From contig NZ_JBEPTK010000005.1 in assembly GCF_040549485.1 (NCBI RefSeq), positions 1-64,000 of the forward strand: a DNA stretch of 64,000 nt. Direction: 5' to 3'. Positions 58,454-64,000 of the stretch are shown in pieces. Numbering within the stretch: the first letter of the stretch is position 1; every line of letters starts with the position of its first letter. The DNA comes from Constrictibacter sp. MBR-5. GTDB lineage: Bacteria; Pseudomonadota; Alphaproteobacteria; JAJUGE01. Below the pieces are notes generated by a model. It was not told where the DNA came from, ran no database searches, and saw only the letters and a program-made list of their open reading frames with translations. The position numbers were made by a program, and so were the translations under genes.

Positions 58454-59293
58454 ATGACGAGCAGCACCGGCCTGCTGGCCGGGAAAAAGGGCCTCATCAT
58501 GGGCGTCGCGAACGATCGTTCGCTCGCCTGGGGCATCGCGCGCAGCGTTGCGCAACACGGCGCCGACCTCGCCTTCAGCTATCAGGGCGAGGCATTGGAG
58601 CGGCGCGTCCGCCCGCTCGCGGCCTCGGTGAATTCCGATTTCCTCATTCCTTGCGACGTGACGGACGACGCCAGCCTGACCGCACTTTTCGATTCGATCC
58701 GCGAACGCTGGGGCCGGCTTGATTTCCTGGTTCACGGCATCGCCTTCTCGGACAAGGAGCAGCTGAAGGGCCGGTACTCGGACACGACCCGCGAGAATTT
58801 CCGTCGCACCATGGACATCTCGTGCTTCTCGTTCACCGATGCGGCGCGGCGCGCCGCCGCGATGATGCCCGACGGCGGCTCCATGGTCACGCTGACCTAT
58901 GCCGGCGCCGAACGGGTCATCCCGCACTACAACGTGATGGGCGTCGCCAAGGCGGCGCTGGAAGCCAGCGTGCGCTACCTCGCGGTGGATTTCGGAAGCC
59001 GCGGGATCCGGGTGAACGCGATCTCCGCCGGGCCGATCAAGACGCTGGCCGCTTCCGGCATCGGGGACTTCCGCCACATCCTGAAATGGAACGAGTTCAA
59101 CGCGCCGCTGGAACGGAACACGACGATCGACGAGGTCGGCGGTTCGGCGCTGTATCTGCTGAGCGACCTCGGCCAGGGCGTGACCGGCGAGGTGCTTCAC
59201 GTCGACTCCGGCTACCATGTCGTCGGCATGATGAATCCGCGGCGCGCCGGTGACACCGCGGCGCTGCTCGCCGATTTCGACGACGAGGCGTAG
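58454..59293 (+). CDS. fabI: Enoyl-ACP reductase (NADH)
   Basis: The 279-residue enzyme has the FabI variant of the dinucleotide loop, [13 protein letters not shown] (residues ~17-29), [17 protein letters not shown], and a catalytic Tyr-x6-Lys as YNVMGVAK in the [20 protein letters not shown] helix. It also shows [15 protein letters not shown] and [10 protein letters not shown]. It makes the last reduction in each fatty-acid elongation cycle. The ATG at 58454 agrees with the usual FabI start; earlier in-frame codons add a non-conserved stretch. aroC follows after five bases. Confidence 0.96.
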   Translation: MTSSTGLLAGKKGLIMGVANDRSLAWGIARSVAQHGADLAFSYQGEALERRVRPLAASVNSDFLIPCDVTDDASLTALFDSIRERWGRLDFLVHGIAFSDKEQLKGRYSDTTRENFRRTMDISCFSFTDAARRAAAMMPDGGSMVTLTYAGAERVIPHYNVMGVAKAALEASVRYLAVDFGSRGIRVNAISAGPIKTLAASGIGDFRHILKWNEFNAPLERNTTIDEVGGSALYLLSDLGQGVTGEVLHVDSGYHVVGMMNPRRAGDTAALLADFDDEA

Positions 59294-59298
59294 CCCGC

Positions 59299-60405
59299 AT
59301 GGACGGGAACAGCTTCGGCCGGCTGTTCCGCTTCACGACCTGGGGCGAGAGCCACGGGCCGGCGATCGGCTGCGTCGTCGACGGCGTCCCGCCGCGCGTG
59401 CCGGTCTGCGAGGCGGACATCCAGAAGTGGCTCGACCGGCGCCGGCCGGGCACGTCGCGCTTCACGACCCAGCGGCGTGAGCCGGACGAGGTGCGCATCG
59501 TGTCCGGCGTGTTCGACGGCCTGACTACCGGTACTCCCGTGGCCATGGTCATCGAGAATGTCGACCAGCGCTCCAAGGACTATTCCGAGATCAAGGACCG
59601 GTTCCGGCCGGGACATGCCGACTTCACCTATCAGGCGAAGTACGGCATCCGCGACTATCGCGGCGGCGGCCGGTCGTCGGCGCGCGAGACGGCGATGCGC
59701 GTGGCCGCCGGGGGGCTCGCCCGCAACGTGCTGCGGCACCTGCTGGGCGACGGCGTCACGATCCGCGGCGTCCTGGTGCAGGTCGGCGAGCACCGGATCG
59801 ACCGGGACCTCTGGGACTGGGCCGCCGTCGACCAGAACCCGTTCTTCTCCCCCGACCGCAAGGCGGCGGCACTCTGGACCGACTATCTCGACGGGATCCG
59901 CAAGGCGGGTTCGTCGGTCGGCGCGGTGATCGAGGTCGTGGCCTCCGGCCTGCCGGCGGGCCTCGGCGAGCCGATCTACGGCAAGCTCGACTCGGACCTC
60001 GCCGCGGCGCTGATGAGCATCAATGCCGTGAAGGGCGTCGAGATCGGCGACGGCTTCGCGGCGGCGGGCATGCGCGGCGAGGATGCGCACGACGAGATGC
60101 GGGCCGGCAACGCGGGCGCAGGCAATGGCGGGCAGGGGGTGCGCTTCCTGTCGAACCACGCCGGCGGCGTCCTGGGCGGCATCTCGACCGGGCAGGATCT
60201 CGTGGCGCGGTTTGCGGTGAAGCCGACGAGTTCGATCCTGGTGTCGCGGCGCAGCGTCAGTGCGACGGGCGAGGAGATCGACGTCGTGACGAAGGGCCGG
60301 CACGACCCCTGCGTCGGCATTCGCGCGGTGCCGGTGGGCGAGGCGATGATGGCCGTGGTCCTGGCCGATCACCTGCTGCGCCATCGCGCGCAGTGCGGGG
60401 GCTGA
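59299..60405 (+). CDS. aroC: Chorismate synthase
   Basis: The 368-residue enzyme is of usual length and has all signatures: [17 protein letters not shown] (residues 16-32), [53 protein letters not shown], and the C-terminal [20 protein letters not shown]. It makes chorismate from EPSP using reduced FMN, the last shikimate step. It starts five bases after fabI, an arrangement usual in alphaproteobacteria. Confidence 0.97.
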   Translation: MDGNSFGRLFRFTTWGESHGPAIGCVVDGVPPRVPVCEADIQKWLDRRRPGTSRFTTQRREPDEVRIVSGVFDGLTTGTPVAMVIENVDQRSKDYSEIKDRFRPGHADFTYQAKYGIRDYRGGGRSSARETAMRVAAGGLARNVLRHLLGDGVTIRGVLVQVGEHRIDRDLWDWAAVDQNPFFSPDRKAAALWTDYLDGIRKAGSSVGAVIEVVASGLPAGLGEPIYGKLDSDLAAALMSINAVKGVEIGDGFAAAGMRGEDAHDEMRAGNAGAGNGGQGVRFLSNHAGGVLGGISTGQDLVARFAVKPTSSILVSRRSVSATGEEIDVVTKGRHDPCVGIRAVPVGEAMMAVVLADHLLRHRAQCGG

Positions 60406-60451
60406 CAGCCGCGGTCCGAAGATCGATGTCCGTCGGCGGGAGTGACGAACC

Positions 60452-61555
60452 GTGCCTCTGCCGCCATTGCGCGAGATCCCGCCGGAGATCGCCTGCCTCG
60501 ACGACTATGCGGCGTTCGCGCGCGAGCGCATGGTGCCGCAGGCCTGGGCCTATCTGAACGGCGGCGCCGCGGACGAGATCACCGTCGCGGAGAACGTCGC
60601 GGCCTTCGGGCGCCTCCGCCTGCGGGGGCGCGTGCTGGCCGACCTGAAGGACGGTCATACGGCGGTCGAGCTCTTCGGTCAGCGGTTCGACTATCCGATC
60701 ATGCTGGCGCCGGTGGCCTTCCAGACGCTCGCCCATGCGGACGGCGAACCGGCGACCGCGGTCGCGGCCGCCGCGATGCGGGCCGGCATGGTCGTCAGCA
60801 CCCAGTCGAGCACGACCCTGGAGGAGATCGCCCGGGCGGGGCGGGGGCCGCTCTGGTTCCAGCTCTACATCCAGCCCGACCGGGCCTTCACCGAGGCATT
60901 GGTGCGGCGGGCGGAGGCGGCGGGCTACCGGGCGCTGGTCGTGACCGTCGACGCGCCGGTGAACGGCGTGCGGAACGTGGAACAGCGCGCCGGCTTCGCC
61001 CTGCCGCCCGGCGTCTCGGCCGTCAATCTGCAGGGGATGCGGGCTCCGGCGGGACATGCCGCCAGGGCCGGCGACAGCCCGTTCTTCGGTACGCCGCTCG
61101 CCGCGCTGGCGCCGACGTGGAAGGATCTGGAATGGCTGCGCGGCCTGACGCGGCTGCCGCTTCTGGCGAAGGGCGTGACGGCGCTGGAGGATGCGGTCCG
61201 GGCGATCGGCGTCGGGATCGACGGCATCGTCGTGTCCAACCATGGGGGCCGGACGCTGGACACGCTGCCCGCCACCATCGACCTGCTGCCGCCGATCGCC
61301 GAGGCCGTCGGCGGGCGTGTGCCGCTGCTGCTCGACGGCGGGGTGCGGCGGGGCACGGACGTGCTCAAGGCCCTGGCGCTCGGTGCCGCCGCGGTCCTGG
61401 TCGGCCGGCCCTACGTCCACGCCCTGGCGGCCGCCGGGCCGGCCGGGGTCGCGCACGTGCTGCACATCCTGCGGACGGAACTGGAGGTGGCGATGGCCCT
61501 GACCGGATGCCGCACGCTGGCCGACGTGGACCGGTCGGTGCTGCATACGGCTTGA
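60452..61555 (+). CDS. FMN-dependent alpha-hydroxy-acid oxidase/dehydrogenase
   Basis: The 367-residue TIM-barrel flavoprotein has family motifs: AWAYLNGGAADEITVAEN (residues 31-48), IMLAPVAFQTLAHADGE, WFQLYIQPDRA, VVSNHGGRTLD (catalytic His region) and DGGVRRGTDVLKALALGAAA. These oxidise lactate, glycolate or longer 2-hydroxy acids; the usual Tyr and Arg contacts are kept, but the substrate cannot be fixed. The start is GTG at 60452 with GGGAG about nine bases upstream. It lies 46 bases after aroC and may be co-transcribed. Confidence 0.92.
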   Translation: MPLPPLREIPPEIACLDDYAAFARERMVPQAWAYLNGGAADEITVAENVAAFGRLRLRGRVLADLKDGHTAVELFGQRFDYPIMLAPVAFQTLAHADGEPATAVAAAAMRAGMVVSTQSSTTLEEIARAGRGPLWFQLYIQPDRAFTEALVRRAEAAGYRALVVTVDAPVNGVRNVEQRAGFALPPGVSAVNLQGMRAPAGHAARAGDSPFFGTPLAALAPTWKDLEWLRGLTRLPLLAKGVTALEDAVRAIGVGIDGIVVSNHGGRTLDTLPATIDLLPPIAEAVGGRVPLLLDGGVRRGTDVLKALALGAAAVLVGRPYVHALAAAGPAGVAHVLHILRTELEVAMALTGCRTLADVDRSVLHTA

Positions 61556-61565
61556 GGGCGCCGCG

Positions 61566-61997
61566 TCAGCGGGCGGGCTCGGGCAGGATGATCTCGACGT
61601 CCGCGTCGCCGTCACCGCCGCGAATGGCTTCGACCCGGGCCCGCTCCGCCAGTTCCATGTAGCGCTGCCGGAACGCGATAAGTTCCTCTTCGGACAGTTC
61701 CTCGAGATCGAGCAGGGCGTTGTGGGCGCTGCGCGTGGCGCGGATCAGTTCGTCGAGCTTGATCTGCACCGCCATGCTGTCGCGGTTCTGGGTGTTCTGG
61801 ATGACGAAGACCATCAGGAAGGTGACGATCGTCGTGCCGGTGTTGACGGTCAGCTGCCAGACTTCCGAGAAGCCCGCGAGGGGCCCCAGGGCGGCCCAGA
61901 CGACCATCAGCCCGGCGGCGACGGCGAAGGTGACCGGCCGTCCCGCAAGGTGCGCCACGGCGCTGGCGAAACGCGCGAATCTGCTGTTGCGATGCAT
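61566..61997 (-). CDS. Low-affinity iron permease family protein
   Basis: The 143-residue protein has two membrane spans (residues ~20-40 and 50-68) and the family sequence TGTTIVTFLMVFVIQNTQNR, DSMAVQIKLDELIRATRSAH and LLDLEELSEEELIAFRQRY. The family is named for similarity to yeast Fet4, but bacterial members have not been firmly shown to carry iron. The acidic tail (GGDGDADVEIILPEP) is variable. It is divergent from dnaE2. Confidence 0.88.
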   Translation of the reverse strand: MHRNSRFARFASAVAHLAGRPVTFAVAAGLMVVWAALGPLAGFSEVWQLTVNTGTTIVTFLMVFVIQNTQNRDSMAVQIKLDELIRATRSAHNALLDLEELSEEELIAFRQRYMELAERARVEAIRGGDGDADVEIILPEPAR

Positions 61998-62116
61998 GTC
62001 TGCCTCTCGATTCGGCCGTTCGTTCCGTCGCGGCGGCCTGGGACGAGGATGGCGGCGGGCGGCGGGCAGGACAACGATCTGTGGCTTTCCGACTCCACGA
62101 CAGTGCCGCGGCGGCG

Positions 62117-62137
62117 TATAAGGAACAAATAAAGAAC
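62117..62137 (+). promoter_or_regulatory. LexA (SOS) box at the dnaE2 promoter
   Basis: GAACAAATAAAGAAC at 62123-62137 is GAAC-N7-GAAC, the reverse complement of the alphaproteobacterial LexA operator GTTC-N7-GTTC. It directly abuts a -10-like TATAAG (62117-62122) and lies 15 bases before the dnaE2 ATG, an ideal place for repression of the SOS polymerase. Confidence 0.8.
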
Positions 62138-62151
62138 ATTCTGGCTCTCCG

Positions 62152-64000
62152 ATGTCCTCTCCCGCCTATGCCGAACTCCAGGTCACCAGCAATTTCAGCT
62201 TTCTGCGCGGGGCGTCACACCCGGACGAGCTGATGGTCGCGGCGGGTGCCCTCGGCCTGGCGGCGGTGGCGGTGACCGATCGCAACTCCGTCGCCGGCAT
62301 CGTGCGCGCCCATGTGGCGGCGAAGCGTGTCGGCGTGCGCCTCGTCGTCGGCTGCCGGCTCGACCTGACGGAGGGCGAGGAGCACAGCCTGCTCTGCTTC
62401 CCGGTTGACCGCGCCGCCTATGGGCGCATGACGCAGATGCTGACAGCGGGAAAGCGGCGGGCGAAGAAGGGGCAGTGCCACCTGGGCTGGCTCGATGTGG
62501 TCACTCACGGCGAAGGTCAGATCTTCGTCGCTCTGGCCCCCGACGACTGGCAGGCGGACGATGCGGCCCTGCCGGCCTTCCTGCGCCGGCTGGGCGCAGC
62601 CTTTCCGGGACGGGCCTATCTGGCCGCGAGCTTCCGCTATGGCGGCGACGATCGGACCCGGATCGCCGAGCTGGCGGCCCTGGCGGAGGCCTGCGGCACG
62701 CCGCTGGTGGCGACCAACGACGTCCATTATCACGTGCCGGCACGCCGGCCGCTGCAGGACGTGCTGACCTGCATCCGCGAAGGCTGCACCGTCGACGAGG
62801 CCGGCTTCCGTCTCTCGGCCCATGCGGAACGGCACATGAAGCCGCCGGCCGAGATGGCCCGCCTGTTCGAAGGGCACGAGGAGGCCCTGGCACGCACGGT
62901 GGAGATCGCCGAGCGCTGCCGGTTCAGCCTCGACGAACTGCGCTACGAATATCCGGAGGAGACCTCCGGCGGCCGCGACCCGATGGTCGAACTGGAGGCG
63001 CAGGTCGCGGCCGGGGCGCACCGGCGCTATCCCGAGGGCGTGCCGGCCGAGGTCGCGAAGCAGATCCGGCACGAACTCGACCTGATCCGCCGCCTCGACT
63101 ATCCGCGCTACTTCCTCACCGTCGCCGATATCGTGCGCTTCGCCCGCGGCGAGGGCATCCTCTGCCAGGGCAGGGGATCGGCGGCGAATTCGACCGTCTG
63201 CTACTGCCTGGACATCACGGCGATCGATCCGGTCCGCGCGGGCTTCCTGTTCGAACGCTTCATCTCCGCGGCGCGCAACGAGCCGCCGGACATCGACGTC
63301 GACTTCGAGCACGAGCGGCGCGAGGAGGTGATCCAGTACATCTACGCCAAGTACGGCCGCGACCGGGCGGGGCTCGCCGCCACGGTGATCCACTACCGCT
63401 CGCGCGCCGCCATCCGCGACGTGGCGAAGGTTCTCGGCCTGTCGCCGGACGTGGCGGGCAGCATCGCCGCCACGGTCTGGGGCTGGAGCAGCGACGGCTA
63501 CGACGAGGCCAAGGTGCGCGAGGCGGGGCTCGACCCGCTCGACCGGCGGATCCGCCTGGCGCTCGACCTGTCGCGGACGCTGATCGGCTTTCCCCGCCAT
63601 CTGTCCCAGCATGTCGGCGGCTTCGTCATGACCCGCGGCCCCCTGTCGGAGCTGGTGCCGATCGAGAACGCGGCGATGGACGACCGCACCGTCATCGAGT
63701 GGGACAAGGACGACATCGACGCGCTCGGCATCCTGAAGGTCGACGTCCTGGCGCTCGGCATGCTGACCGCGGTGCGCCGGGCGCTCGACCTGATCGCGGC
63801 GCACGGCGGCGGGCGCTGGGAACTCGCCACCATCCCGCCCGAGGACGCCGCCGTCTATGCGATGATCAGCCGCGCCGACACCGTCGGCGTCTTCCAGATC
63901 GAGAGCCGGGCGCAGATGACGATGCTGCCGCGGCTCCAGCCGAGATGCTTCTACGACCTCGTCATCGAGGTGGCGATCGTGCGCCCCGGCCCGATCCAGG
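62152..64000 (+). CDS. dnaE2: Error-prone DNA polymerase DnaE2 (3' end outside the window)
   Basis: The first 616 codons are present and the frame is open to the right edge. The N-terminal PHP domain starts ELQVTSNFSFLRGASHPDEL; the His-x-His metal site of replicative DnaE is replaced by Q-V-T, as is usual in DnaE2. The palm region has GRGSAANSTVCYCLDIT, with metal-binding Asp residues in PDIDVDFEHERREEVI and a later FPRHLSQHVGGFVMTRG. DnaE2 does mutagenic translesion synthesis with ImuA/ImuB. No imuA or imuB lies upstream here; a LexA box stands right at the start, so it is an SOS gene. Confidence 0.95.
   Translation, partial: MSSPAYAELQVTSNFSFLRGASHPDELMVAAGALGLAAVAVTDRNSVAGIVRAHVAAKRVGVRLVVGCRLDLTEGEEHSLLCFPVDRAAYGRMTQMLTAGKRRAKKGQCHLGWLDVVTHGEGQIFVALAPDDWQADDAALPAFLRRLGAAFPGRAYLAASFRYGGDDRTRIAELAALAEACGTPLVATNDVHYHVPARRPLQDVLTCIREGCTVDEAGFRLSAHAERHMKPPAEMARLFEGHEEALARTVEIAERCRFSLDELRYEYPEETSGGRDPMVELEAQVAAGAHRRYPEGVPAEVAKQIRHELDLIRRLDYPRYFLTVADIVRFARGEGILCQGRGSAANSTVCYCLDITAIDPVRAGFLFERFISAARNEPPDIDVDFEHERREEVIQYIYAKYGRDRAGLAATVIHYRSRAAIRDVAKVLGLSPDVAGSIAATVWGWSSDGYDEAKVREAGLDPLDRRIRLALDLSRTLIGFPRHLSQHVGGFVMTRGPLSELVPIENAAMDDRTVIEWDKDDIDALGILKVDVLALGMLTAVRRALDLIAAHGGGRWELATIPPEDAAVYAMISRADTVGVFQIESRAQMTMLPRLQPRCFYDLVIEVAIVRPGPIQ

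Overview
The window is GC-rich chromosomal DNA (roughly two thirds G+C) with few gaps between genes and long antisense shadow frames. Three features point to an alphaproteobacterium, probably of the Rhodospirillales: a fabI-aroC pair, LexA-type boxes of the form GTTC-N7-GTTC, and promoters of the GGAAC-N16/17-CGT type read by the EcfG general-stress sigma factor. No tRNA, rRNA or CRISPR array was seen, and no gap between annotated genes exceeds 300 bases.

Left edge (1-3.2 kb): the end of an IS21-like insertion sequence abuts a 5'-truncated acetyltransferase remnant. A ribbon-helix-helix/PAS regulator follows. Next is a leftward unit of a 34-residue membrane peptide, a universal stress protein and a GNAT-like protein, with a perfect FNR/Anr box (TTGAT-N4-ATCAA) upstream. 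3.2-10.4 kb: an isocitrate-lyase-superfamily enzyme, a leftward set (LLM flavin oxidoreductase, unknown CxxC protein, NodB-type deacetylase), a putative methyltransferase, and a DsbD-like plus thioredoxin-fold pair.

10.4-28.5 kb is the centrepiece: one leftward operon-like array glgE - treS/maltokinase fusion - glgB - glgX - treZ - malQ - treY. It encodes a closed trehalose-alpha-glucan cycle. TreS and maltokinase make maltose 1-phosphate, GlgE and GlgB build branched glucan, GlgX and MalQ remodel it, and TreY/TreZ turn it back into trehalose. No glgC, glgA or otsAB is present here. The GlgE protein carries a second complete GH13 amylase-like domain at its N terminus, and a consensus EcfG promoter sits just upstream.

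28.7-36.2 kb: envelope genes (glycine-zipper lipoprotein, peptidoglycan-binding protein), a hotdog protein, an alpha/beta hydrolase, an MFS transporter, clpB with a sigma-32-like promoter, and a DUF4168 protein with its own EcfG promoter. 36.2-43 kb: a leftward probable catabolic region with a TRAP transporter (DctP, DctQ, DctM), DUF2848 protein, short-chain dehydrogenase, metallo-beta-lactamase-fold hydrolase and serine hydrolase, with strong RNA hairpins between genes.

43-48 kb: leftward housekeeping genes (fructose-bisphosphate aldolase, thiE with an apparent CTG start, DOPA-dioxygenase-like, DUF971, Trm112, LON-domain protein, CnoX/YbbN-like thioredoxin, YbaK/ProX-type deacylase, entericidin-like lipoprotein). 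48-55.4 kb: a quinone oxidoreductase, a small lipoprotein, a Gld-like ABC export system, and an orphan terminase-small-subunit-like gene with a LexA box upstream. 55.5-64 kb: amidase, YihY/BrkB membrane protein, fabI, aroC, FMN-dependent alpha-hydroxy-acid oxidase, a low-affinity iron permease family protein, and the 5' part of dnaE2 behind a perfect LexA box; dnaE2 runs off the right edge.

Several units therefore carry recognisable stress signals: EcfG for desiccation/osmotic metabolism, heat shock for clpB, FNR for low oxygen and LexA for DNA damage. Functions are assigned from protein motifs read by eye. Promoters are pattern matches, not measured sites.
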